Origin: Bdellovibrionaceae bacterium UBA2316
GTDB taxonomy: Bacteria > Bdellovibrionota > Bdellovibrionia > Bdellovibrionales > Bdellovibrionaceae
NCBI GenBank assembly: GCA_002345205.1
Contig: DDVI01000034.1
Span: 1 to 64,000, forward strand
Direction of reading: 5' to 3'
DNA length: 64,000 nt
Positions 55,078-62,991 of this stretch are shown piece after piece. Both the position numbers and the translations under genes were made by a program. Position 1 is the stretch's first letter, and each line of letters starts with the position of its first letter. Below the pieces are notes generated by a model. The model did not search any database. It had not been told where the DNA came from and worked only from the letters and a program-made list of their open reading frames with translations.

Positions 55078-55484
55078 CGAATAACTCGCAAGCGGAAAGA
55101 GCTGCTAGTCATCCCATCTTTCCAATTCACAGTGATATTAACTATTCAATTGCCCGGGATCGGACTATCTTCGTCCACTTGCCAATCCGCCGTGTATTTT
55201 GCATTGTTTGCATCAGAAAGTTCCAAGAGGTTTTTGCTAAAATACCGAACATGATTAAAATTAAAAGACTCTTGTAAATCCGGATCCCCAAAACCCTTCA
55301 TAGATAAATCTTCGGCTAAATTTTCCGCAATTATGTTTGCTGAAATATAGCTTCCTTGCCGGGTGACTGCCGTATTAGACATTGAAACCTGATGAATATA
55401 GGTAAAGGTGGCAAGGCTAAATATGACCAGTGCAAACAGAGCATCAATAATCGAAAAGCCGTCGACCTTCTTTAAATCAGTCAA
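55074..55484 (-). pseudogene. PilV-like minor pilin gene with in-frame TGA
   Basis: The frame from ATG 55484 (MTDLKKVDGFSIIDALFAL, a prepilin leader with Asp at the usual Glu5) is cut after codon 112 by TGA at 55146-55148. It then continues with no stop for 23 codons (IVNITVNWKDGMTSSSFRLR) to a TGA at 55074-55076. That second end has the normal 4-base ATGA overlap with the PilW-like gene. The tail looks like the last strand of a PilV globular domain, so the original gene was about 136 codons. The early stop removes this strand. Confidence 0.8.
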
Positions 55485-55496
55485 AAAAGTTTCCTA

Positions 55497-56222
55497 CTAC
55501 TTTTTCTTTAGTTTCATTAAAATTAAAATACCGATAGCAGCAAATACGATTGCGCCTATGATAAATAGAAATTTATTATTTTTCTTCGGAGACTGGGGGC
55601 CGCCGTCAAGACCATCGATATTGATACCCGAACCCGCCCCTGTACTGATTGGGCCAAGAGTGCCTCCGGCGCCTTGAATGCTAGGATCCTGGAGCGAATT
55701 TTTGGTCGCGATTACATTCAGTGAATTTACTGCGTTAAAGAAATCCTGTGAGTATTTTGAGTAGAACTCTTTATGGGCGCTGAACGTAACAAGAACTGCA
55801 ATTTTTTCTTTAATCGTTGCGATGTATCGAGTGTAGTAATTTTGAATTTCGCTGCTGATATGGAATCCATCCACCCAAAGTAAGTTGTTAATTTTTTTCT
55901 GAGTCGGTGGGGACATAACTTGAGACATAACTGAATCACCCGTTTTTGTAGTGGTTTTTATTGGGTTTTTCATATGATTTTCATAAATCTGTAGACTATC
56001 GCTTGGGCCGACTTCTTTTGCGGTTAATACGATGATAGCTTCTTTTGATTCGTTGTTGTCTTGGCTGCGGCATACCCACTCGGTAGCTTCTAATACGCAA
56101 TTCCAACGCTCGGGGATTTCAAATGAGATATACGCATTTTTAAACTGCTTGGCCTGGGCCACATTTGACAAGCCCCCAACGAGAGCCGCGACGCCCAGGA
56201 TTAAAAATGTAGTAAGTCTCAT
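55497..56222 (-). CDS. exported protein with C-terminal membrane anchor, unknown function
   Basis: The 241 residues begin with a signal peptide (LTTFLILGVAALVGGLSNVAQA). A domain of about 140 residues with two Cys near 42 and 51 follows (IPERWNCVLEATEWVCRSQ), then a low-complexity Gly/Pro/Ser linker, and a C-terminal membrane helix (KFLFIIGAIVFAAIGILILM) with KLKKK. A PsbP-like fold is possible but not shown. It is the first gene of the pilin operon, 12 bases before the PilV-like gene, and shares its transcript. Confidence 0.7.
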   Translation of the reverse strand: MRLTTFLILGVAALVGGLSNVAQAKQFKNAYISFEIPERWNCVLEATEWVCRSQDNNESKEAIIVLTAKEVGPSDSLQIYENHMKNPIKTTTKTGDSVMSQVMSPPTQKKINNLLWVDGFHISSEIQNYYTRYIATIKEKIAVLVTFSAHKEFYSKYSQDFFNAVNSLNVIATKNSLQDPSIQGAGGTLGPISTGAGSGINIDGLDGGPQSPKKNNKFLFIIGAIVFAAIGILILMKLKKK

Positions 56223-56311
56223 GAATTCCCCTTTATTTTATTGTTCATCGAACACAAGATATGTATTTATTATAATAAGTTTTTTTAAGGTATCTCAACA
56301 AGGATTTAGAA

Positions 56312-57220
56312 ATGCTCAATTTATATCAACTGACTACTTTCGTTACAGTCATCAGTGAAGGGAGCATGACCGCAGCAGCGGACAAGCTTTTCCTTACTCA
56401 ACCAGCCGTCAGTCAACAAATTCGTAACTTAGAAGAGGAACTGGGAGTAGAGCTACTTGTGCGTGGCGTTAGGCAAATTAAAGCAACGCCTCAAGGTGAG
56501 ATTCTCTATGAACATTCGCGCAAAATTCTTCATCACGTTCAGCAAGCCGAAATAGCGATTAAGTCGATGGGGGCCGAACTTAAGGGTGATGTTTTTATGG
56601 GAACATTAAACTCACTTGGTCTTCACTTAATGAGTCCGATCATCAGTCGACTTCTTCGGCATAATCCTGACCTAATGGTGAAAGTAGATTACCAAAAAGG
56701 TGAAGAGTTAATTCAAAACTTCAAAGCCGGCAAAGTCGATGTTTTGATTTTACCTGAAACGAACAAAGAGTTTCATTTTGAAATGGATGAAACTATAGAA
56801 TCTAAATTCTTGAACAAAGAAGAGATGTGGTTAGTGTGCTCTGGTAAAGATTCTAATATCCCTCAACAACTTTCGGTAGAAGAACTAGCTGAACATTTAA
56901 TCGTTCAATTCACAGGTGAGTACCCAGAATTTGATCGTAAAGTGAAAGAAAAAATGAAAGCGACAGGTAAGAAGTATAACGTGATTTTCGAATCCTCAAA
57001 CGTGGGAACGTTAAAACGCGTAATCGAGACAGGAATTGGCCTTGGTTTCTTGCCTGCGCACGCCGTGAAGAAACAGGTGCGTTCAGGTCGTATGAATCGC
57101 ATTCACGTTAAAGACTTAACGTACGAAATGGATTTAGTGTATTACTACAAAAAGAACTCAGATAAGAAAGTTCTTATTGAAACGTTCTATCAAGCGCTAT
57201 CCCAACAAGAAAAAGGCTAG
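56312..57220 (+). CDS. LysR-family transcriptional regulator
   Basis: The 302 residues have the LysR winged HTH (LTTFVTVISEGSMTAAADKL, then LTQPAVSQQIRNLEEELGVELL) and the co-inducer domain with two periplasmic-binding-like lobes (LKGDVFMGTLNSLG; LKRVIETGIGLGFLPAHAVK). The start ATG has AAGGA upstream. It stands alone and is divergent from the pilin operon (gap of 89 bases), which makes that operon a candidate target, by inference. Confidence 0.9.
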   Translation: MLNLYQLTTFVTVISEGSMTAAADKLFLTQPAVSQQIRNLEEELGVELLVRGVRQIKATPQGEILYEHSRKILHHVQQAEIAIKSMGAELKGDVFMGTLNSLGLHLMSPIISRLLRHNPDLMVKVDYQKGEELIQNFKAGKVDVLILPETNKEFHFEMDETIESKFLNKEEMWLVCSGKDSNIPQQLSVEELAEHLIVQFTGEYPEFDRKVKEKMKATGKKYNVIFESSNVGTLKRVIETGIGLGFLPAHAVKKQVRSGRMNRIHVKDLTYEMDLVYYYKKNSDKKVLIETFYQALSQQEKG

Positions 57221-57227
57221 TTCGACC

Positions 57228-57264
57228 GATATCAAGATATCCGATATCACGATATCGGATATCT
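57228..57264. repeat. cluster of GATATC palindromes, with a 14-bp inverted repeat
   Basis: Five GATATC hexamers occur in 36 bases (57228, 57236, 57243, 57251, 57258). AGATATCCGATATC (57235-57248) and GATATCGGATATCT (57251-57264) are exact inverted arms around AC. It lies between convergent genes, so it may be a bidirectional terminator or a protein site. Confidence 0.5.
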
Positions 57265-57270
57265 GAAATG

Positions 57271-58413
57271 TTACCCGGCCTTTGCAACCAGTGGAGTTCC
57301 GCATTCTGAGCAGAACTTCATTTGGGCAGATACCCCAGCGCCGCAGTTTGGGCATGCGTTTTCGTTTTTTTTAATTTTCTTTTCTTCTTTTTCATTGATG
57401 TCGACAAACCCTTTTTCATTCCATTTATCGATTTCTTTTAGAACTCTCCAAGTGAAAATTAAATTCGTTAGTTCTTTGACTTCGAATTCAAGCTTAACTT
57501 GATCCGCGATGGATCTGCGTTTTGTGATGCAACCTTTTTGTTCTAGGCGCGTAAAGTGATCGTTGTTTAGTGTTATGCCGTGATCAGCAGCCAAGCGTTC
57601 TTTCGTTTTTAAGAAGTCTAATGACACTACCCCAAAGCGATCGGGTGTGGCGCCCACGGCTTCTTTTAAGAACGTATCGACAACGTTGATCACAAAATCA
57701 TCGGGCTTTAGAATTTCACTGCGACCTTGTTTGAAATAATAGTATTGATAGAATTCAAAGAACGCCTCTAGCGGGGTTAGCGAGGGCGTAATGATTTTTT
57801 GAATTTCATCAGGTCCATCTGGATTGTCTTCCGCTTTTCCCAATTCGTAGGAGGCCAGTTTTAATTTTACGAGGATATTGCATGCCTGCTCTAACTTCTT
57901 TGGAGACTGTCCGAACACTCGTTGAGAGTATTGTTTAAACATGTGCCAAGTCAGTTCGATAGAACCATCTTTACGACGAGTTCCTTTGTGATTGATCGTG
58001 TGAAATACGACGCCGAAAATAATCGATGTTTGATCTTCAGGACAGGGTGAGGCGTCTTTTTCTAAACGAATGGATTTGAGTTCATTAAATGATGATTTTA
58101 GGCGTTCAACCAGACTCTTAATAACCATTTTGAATAGCTGAGGACCACCTTCATACTGTGGTTTGATTGCATCTGTGGCAACTTCTAAAACTTTTGTTTC
58201 TGATGTGCAGATGGCGGAATAAAGGTGATTGGCTTGGCCATTAAAAAAGGCTTCGCCGACGATTCCTTGTGCGCCTAATTGATATAGATCTAGTATCTTT
58301 TTTCCACGAACCAAGCACACATTTACGCCGCCTGTTTGAATGAAGTAAAGATTGGTAATTTTATCATTTTCTTTAAAAAGATATTCGCCTTTTTTAAATG
58401 TCTTTTGATTCAT
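57271..58413 (-). CDS. cyclic-nucleotide-binding regulator with C-terminal zinc ribbon
   Basis: The 380-residue protein begins with a cNMP-binding beta-roll (KKGEYLFKENDKITNLYFI and GAQGIVGEAFFNG with a shortened phosphate cassette), has a long middle helical domain, and ends with a zinc ribbon CPNCGAGVSAQMKFCSECG (four Cys). No clear winged HTH like that of CRP is visible. It may sense a nucleotide and act through protein or nucleic-acid contacts. GAGGAT lies 4 bases before the ATG. Confidence 0.78.
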   Translation of the reverse strand: MNQKTFKKGEYLFKENDKITNLYFIQTGGVNVCLVRGKKILDLYQLGAQGIVGEAFFNGQANHLYSAICTSETKVLEVATDAIKPQYEGGPQLFKMVIKSLVERLKSSFNELKSIRLEKDASPCPEDQTSIIFGVVFHTINHKGTRRKDGSIELTWHMFKQYSQRVFGQSPKKLEQACNILVKLKLASYELGKAEDNPDGPDEIQKIITPSLTPLEAFFEFYQYYYFKQGRSEILKPDDFVINVVDTFLKEAVGATPDRFGVVSLDFLKTKERLAADHGITLNNDHFTRLEQKGCITKRRSIADQVKLEFEVKELTNLIFTWRVLKEIDKWNEKGFVDINEKEEKKIKKNENACPNCGAGVSAQMKFCSECGTPLVAKAG

Positions 58414-58583
58414 AAATCCTCAGTAAAACCATCGGAATCTTGAAATAAGGGCACGAGTCGAGGAGGCGACTTCTGGATTATGGTCGTGGGAGCTGGCGGG
58501 ATTGATGAAAGAAATTCATATAGGAAATCGGGACAATCTGATAATCAGTTTAAAATTCACCCATTTAGTGATATAAACCCGTC

Positions 58584-58877
58584 ATGATTTTCGAAGAGTT
58601 GAGCTCCGACGAGCACCGTAAACGTGAAAAAGCCAAAGCCTATGAGCTGAAGCAGTCACAATGGTGGCGTCAGCAAATCGGTCCCGGCATTTGCCATCAT
58701 TGTAAGGGGCGGTTTAAATCTAAAGACTTAACAATGGATCACGTGATTCCGGTATCACGTGGCGGAAAATCATCAAAGAAGAACTGCGTTCCTGCCTGCA
58801 AGCAGTGCAACAACGATAAAAAATATAAGACATCGTTTGATATCGCGCTCGAAAATCTGAACGGGGATGATAAGTAA
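58584..58877 (+). CDS. HNH endonuclease
   Basis: The 97 residues contain a complete HNH domain: CHHCKGRF at the first metal pair, the His in TMDHVIPVSRGG, the Asn in KKNCVPACKQCNNDKK and the final Cys pair. Such small HNH proteins occur as repair, phage or home-made nucleases. The ATG at 58584 has no strong ribosome site. It precedes the topoisomerase VI operon by 274 bases. A stem-loop overlaps its stop. Confidence 0.85.
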   Translation: MIFEELSSDEHRKREKAKAYELKQSQWWRQQIGPGICHHCKGRFKSKDLTMDHVIPVSRGGKSSKKNCVPACKQCNNDKKYKTSFDIALENLNGDDK

Positions 58878-58888
58878 TCCTCATCCCC
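58863..58888 (+). promoter_or_regulatory. stem-loop over the stop of the HNH gene
   Basis: GGGGATGA (58863-58870) and TCATCCCC (58881-58888) are a perfect 8-bp inverted repeat with a 10-base loop containing the TAA. No U-run follows, so it may protect the 3' end or help Rho-dependent termination. Confidence 0.45.
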
Positions 58889-58899
58889 AATGCCAAAGG

Positions 58900-58921
58900 G
58901 CAAGTTGCATTTAAAACTTGC
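58900..58921 (+). promoter_or_regulatory. second stem-loop downstream of the HNH gene
   Basis: GCAAGTT (58900-58906) and AACTTGC (58915-58921) make a 7-bp stem with an 8-base loop. No U-run follows. The remaining gap up to the GTG at 59152 shows nothing recognisable. Confidence 0.4.
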
Positions 58922-59151
58922 ATCGCTTAAATTTTGATCTGCCTATGGGACGTTTCCGCGCACTTTACTCGTACTTTACGCATATAGACGCGCAATAAAA
59001 AATTTTTAACCTTGCAAACTTCCCATATTTTCTTTTTAACTAATAGACAGTGTGAATTTTAATCTTGGTGCTTGTATTGTGTTGAAAACACCCAAGTAAT
59101 TGGCATCAAGACCAATAGCCAGCTATAAAAAAGCTACAGTAAGGACGCGAA

Positions 59152-61011
59152 GTGAGTAAAATTACCAAGAGCAGTACAGCTGAATATTTTGCCAAAAACT
59201 TGCAACAAGTGGGGTTCTCTTCACCTCTGAAAGCAGTTTTGACAACATTAAAAGAAGCAATCGATAACTCCCTAGATGCGTGTGAGCAGGCGGGGATTTT
59301 GCCAGAAATCAAAGTTGAAATCGCTAAAGTTGGCAGCGGCTCAACTAAAAATACAGATTTAATTAAAATCGTGGTGGAAGATAACGGTCCCGGCATTGAT
59401 GCTGACGATTTAGCCAAAGTATTTGGCGAATATCTGGCCTCATCTAAATTTGGTCGCGGACAATGTTCGCGTGGTCAACAAGGTATCGGTATTTCGGCGG
59501 CAACAACATGGGCACAGATGACGAATGCACGTGGTGCGGTAGTTATTTCTAAAACTAAAAACATGAGAAAAGCCGTCAGTGCTCAAGTTGACGTGGATAT
59601 TAAAAGTAATACCGGGATTATCAAAAACAAGGAATCAATTGATTGGACGAAACCACACGGTGTTCGCGTAGAATTCGTAATGGATGGTCGCGTACAATTA
59701 AACGGTGACGGTGGGTTAGTTACGTACGTCGAAGGTACGGTTCTGGTAAATCCGCATTTAACGATTGAATACAAACTATTAGATAATGACTGGCAAAAGG
59801 TAGAACGCGTATCAAATGACGTTCCTGAATTGCCACCAGCGACGTTGCCCCATCCGCATACCTTTAAATTAGGTGAGTTTATCACGCATGCAACTTTGTT
59901 TGGGAAAACAAGTCTATCAAAGTTTTTGAAAACTGGTTTTTCACGTATTTCTGATCCAACGATCAATGATTTTGTTAAGAATGGTTTACCTAAATCACTA
60001 GTTGAAAAACCGGTGACATCAATCAGTGAAGAAAACTTCAAATCTATTTTCACTGCGATTCAAAATACAGAGTTGATGGCGCCGTCAACGAAGTCAGTTC
60101 TGACTGTGGGCGAAGATGCTTTATCAAAAAGTATTCAGCGTCTGGGTAAGGTGGATTTCTTCTCGGTAGTGACTCGTAAACCAAGAATTTGTGATTTCAA
60201 ACCGGTTGTTGTGGAAGTGGCCTTAGCGCGCTTCATCGATCGTGGTGGTGAAAGCGACAGCCCAGTGCAATTGCTTCGTTTTGCTAACCGAGTACCTTTG
60301 CAATTTGATAAATCCGGTTGTGCGATCACTGGTGCGATCGAATCAGTTAACTGGAAGTCATACGGATTAAATCAGCCAAAAGATTCATTACCACTTGGAC
60401 CCTACGTATTTGCGATCAGTGTGGTGTCTCCGTTCATCAAGTTCAAGAATGCTTCGAAAGAAACTATCGACGCTTCGGATGAGTTAGTAGATGAAATCAG
60501 AAAAGCGGCTCAGCAAGCTGGTCAAAAGCTATCTCGCCATATACGTAAAGAATTTAAAGAAGCGGATTTAGAGCGTAAACTAGCGCATATAGAACAGTTC
60601 GGTCCTATCTTGGTTGAAAAGTTAGCAGTACTGAGTGGGGCGAATGAAGCTCGTCGCAAGAAAGCCGAAGACGGATTAAGAAAAATCTTAGGCCGCGATT
60701 CTCAAGAGGCGATTTCGCAACTAGAAGATGCGGAAACTAAATTAAATAAACAGAAACAAAAAGAAGCAAAGAAGTTCGGTTTTGATCTAGACGAAACGTC
60801 GTCTGAAGGCGGAGACGAATCGTATGGCGAGATCGACGCGGATGAGGCCGTTGAAAAAGGAACGACAAAAGCCACAACGGCCATGTCGACGGTAAAAGGA
60901 ACTCAGAAAACAACTGAAAAAACGACAGAAAAGACAACGGAAAAAGCCGTAGCTTCGACTCAAAAATCAACTACGATTGCAACGACGCAAAAGTCGACGC
61001 AAAAGAAATAG
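59152..61011 (+). CDS. top6B: DNA topoisomerase VI subunit B
   Basis: The 619-residue GHKL ATPase has the Bergerat fold: the N-box in TTLKEAIDNSLDACEQAG, VVEDNGPGIDADDLA and the glycine lid in CSRGQQGIGISAATTWAQM. The H2TH-like and transducer regions follow. The last 45 residues are Thr/Lys-rich repeats (KTTEKTTEKTTEKAV), which lengthen it beyond the archaeal size of about 530. It hydrolyses ATP to drive strand passage by subunit A. The start is a GTG (AAGGA 7 bases upstream). top6A follows after 9 bases. Confidence 0.92.
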   Translation: MSKITKSSTAEYFAKNLQQVGFSSPLKAVLTTLKEAIDNSLDACEQAGILPEIKVEIAKVGSGSTKNTDLIKIVVEDNGPGIDADDLAKVFGEYLASSKFGRGQCSRGQQGIGISAATTWAQMTNARGAVVISKTKNMRKAVSAQVDVDIKSNTGIIKNKESIDWTKPHGVRVEFVMDGRVQLNGDGGLVTYVEGTVLVNPHLTIEYKLLDNDWQKVERVSNDVPELPPATLPHPHTFKLGEFITHATLFGKTSLSKFLKTGFSRISDPTINDFVKNGLPKSLVEKPVTSISEENFKSIFTAIQNTELMAPSTKSVLTVGEDALSKSIQRLGKVDFFSVVTRKPRICDFKPVVVEVALARFIDRGGESDSPVQLLRFANRVPLQFDKSGCAITGAIESVNWKSYGLNQPKDSLPLGPYVFAISVVSPFIKFKNASKETIDASDELVDEIRKAAQQAGQKLSRHIRKEFKEADLERKLAHIEQFGPILVEKLAVLSGANEARRKKAEDGLRKILGRDSQEAISQLEDAETKLNKQKQKEAKKFGFDLDETSSEGGDESYGEIDADEAVEKGTTKATTAMSTVKGTQKTTEKTTEKTTEKAVASTQKSTTIATTQKSTQKK

Positions 61012-61020
61012 GAGTAATAT

Positions 61021-62190
61021 ATGGCCGGTGGCGGATTATTACGAATCAGAGATCTTAAGATCAATATCCCTAAAGAAGCTAAAGCTTTAGCGGACCAAAT
61101 GCTTAAGGATTTAGAAAACTCAAAGCGTCCTTATTTAGAAGCCGTTAAGACTTCACTAGATAATTCTTTTTACAACTCAAAAGTAGGATATTTAACTCCG
61201 GGTGATAAACGGGTTCGTACAGAACTTAACGTATCTTCGGTGCAAAAATTAGCGCGTGTTGTTTTCATGCTAGAAATCTTGATCAGAAATTTAGACATCG
61301 GTGCTGTGAATACCAAAAGGGAATTGTACTATATCTGTAAGGGTCTTATTAAAGGCGACAAACATTACAAGCCATTGGACTTTGAAGACCAGGTTGAATC
61401 CGACAGTATCATCGATTTCATCGGTGATATGATGCAAGTGTACCGTGAAGAATTGAACTGCTTCGCGAATGATCGTGGTGGTCAAACCTATTCTAACCAG
61501 CTAATCGTTGAAGAAACGATGGCGGATGGATCGATTGCGCGTATTGACCTATCGAGTTTAGGAACGTCGCCTTACATGCCGAAAAATAAACCTCAGTCAT
61601 TAAAACTAAAAGTGAAAAAGAAAGTTGATTTCGCTTTGGTTATCGAATCTGAAGGTACCGCGAATACATTGCACACAATGGGTTTCACTAAACGTAACAA
61701 CTGTATCTTGCTAGGTGCTCAAGGGGTTCCATCGAATGGTGTTCGTGGTTGGTGTAAACTGATTCAAGATCAACTAGATGTACCTATGTACTTCTTCGGA
61801 GATCTGGATGCGTATACGTTGCAAAATATCTTCCGTACCTTGAAAGCCGGTTCAGCGGCTTCATTGATTAGAAACGCAGACTTTTCTGCGCCAGAGGTAA
61901 AGTTCTTGGGCGTATTACCGGAAGACGTAAAAAAATACGACCTATTCTGCTATAACGTAAAAGAATCAGATCCAGCCGAAGCGCGCTCATTGAAAAAAGC
62001 GCGTGACGTATTGGATAACGATCCGTTTTTCATCGATAAAAAGAATAAAGGTTTATCGGATATTTTGAAGTGGTTGTTAAAAGAGAAAATTCGTTGCGAA
62101 CAGCAAAGTTACTTCTCTGTAGATCCAAAAGATCCAATCAGAACAGAGAAAATCATTTTAGAAAAAATTAAGAATAAGTCTTACGTTTAA
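61021..62190 (+). CDS. top6A: DNA topoisomerase VI subunit A
   Basis: The 389-residue Spo11-like protein has a winged-helix CAP region with the cleavage Tyr in TKRELYYICKGL (near residues 99-110), and a Toprim domain with the acidic residue in VIESEGTANTLHTMGF and the DxD in YFFGDLDAYTLQNIF. It cuts both strands with 5'-phosphotyrosyl links. GGAGTAAT lies just before the ATG. A strong terminator follows. The pair is typical of archaea and sporadic in bacteria. Confidence 0.92.
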   Translation: MAGGGLLRIRDLKINIPKEAKALADQMLKDLENSKRPYLEAVKTSLDNSFYNSKVGYLTPGDKRVRTELNVSSVQKLARVVFMLEILIRNLDIGAVNTKRELYYICKGLIKGDKHYKPLDFEDQVESDSIIDFIGDMMQVYREELNCFANDRGGQTYSNQLIVEETMADGSIARIDLSSLGTSPYMPKNKPQSLKLKVKKKVDFALVIESEGTANTLHTMGFTKRNNCILLGAQGVPSNGVRGWCKLIQDQLDVPMYFFGDLDAYTLQNIFRTLKAGSAASLIRNADFSAPEVKFLGVLPEDVKKYDLFCYNVKESDPAEARSLKKARDVLDNDPFFIDKKNKGLSDILKWLLKEKIRCEQQSYFSVDPKDPIRTEKIILEKIKNKSYV

Positions 62191-62210
62191 CCTGAAAAAT
62201 AAAACGAAGA

Positions 62211-62240
62211 AAAAAAGGAGCTGAACGGCTCCTTTTTTTT
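62211..62240. terminator. terminator between top6A and the ankyrin gene
   Basis: GGAGC (62217-62221) and GCTCC (62228-62232) form a stem around TGAACG, extended by an A-run and T-run (62211-62216 and 62233-62240). It works for both converging genes. Confidence 0.88.
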
Positions 62241-62250
62241 GACCTTCTTT

Positions 62251-62853
62251 TTATTGGCAGCCCTGGGATTTTAGGTAAGCTTCGATTTGGGGCTCGTCCT
62301 CGGCTTGGGCATAGGTGATCAGCGATTTGATGTGATTAAGGCGTTTAGCTTGGTCACAGGGCTTGGTGACCGTAAGGGGAATCGCCTTGATGCACTCTAA
62401 AAATCCGATTTCGATCATCAGCTGGATGGGCGTTAGCTGAAGGTGGTCTTCGGCAAAGGCGTCCGCGCCATTTTTGACCAGCAGGGTGCAGGTTTTCTGT
62501 TTTTGGTCCAAAGATATCGGGCCGTGCAAAGAGTACGAAAGGGCGTTGTATTTTAACTCATCAGTTTCGTTAATTTTTACATTTCTGTTTAACAAGTTCT
62601 TTATAATTTCTAGATGCCCATTGCGGGCGGCTATCATCAAAACGGTTACCCCTTTTGCGGATTTGAAATCCCAATCGCGGTTGAGATCTTTTTGTAGTTG
62701 TTCAAGTTTAGGCCAATCCCCTAGGCGTGCGCTAGCAAACCATGGGTCACCCGGGGGCAGCACTGCCGACTGGGTTTCAGAGTTTTTACTCTGAGTTTGG
62801 CAGGATAAACTGGCGAAAACCGCAAGTAAAAGCAATATTTGAAAGCATCTCAT
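62251..62853 (-). CDS. ankyrin-repeat lipoprotein
   Basis: The 200 residues start with a lipoprotein signal (FQILLLLAVFASLSCQTQ; Cys near 18). Ankyrin repeats follow: GVTVLMIAARNGHLEIIKNLL, NALSYSLHG and VKNGADAFAEDHLQLTPIQL. The last 50 residues carry two Cys. Ankyrin repeats bind other proteins. It converges on top6A with the terminator between them. Confidence 0.82.
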   Translation of the reverse strand: MRCFQILLLLAVFASLSCQTQSKNSETQSAVLPPGDPWFASARLGDWPKLEQLQKDLNRDWDFKSAKGVTVLMIAARNGHLEIIKNLLNRNVKINETDELKYNALSYSLHGPISLDQKQKTCTLLVKNGADAFAEDHLQLTPIQLMIEIGFLECIKAIPLTVTKPCDQAKRLNHIKSLITYAQAEDEPQIEAYLKSQGCQ

Positions 62854-62991
62854 TGTTTAAACAGGTTAGATCATTTGATTGGGCTTAGGAACAGCAATTT
62901 TGTCAAACAGGGTCAACCTGTGCTTTTGCTTGGTAGTCGTTTAGTTTTCAGCTACAGTGGGCTGTTGCTAATTCACAAGAAAGGACCGGAT

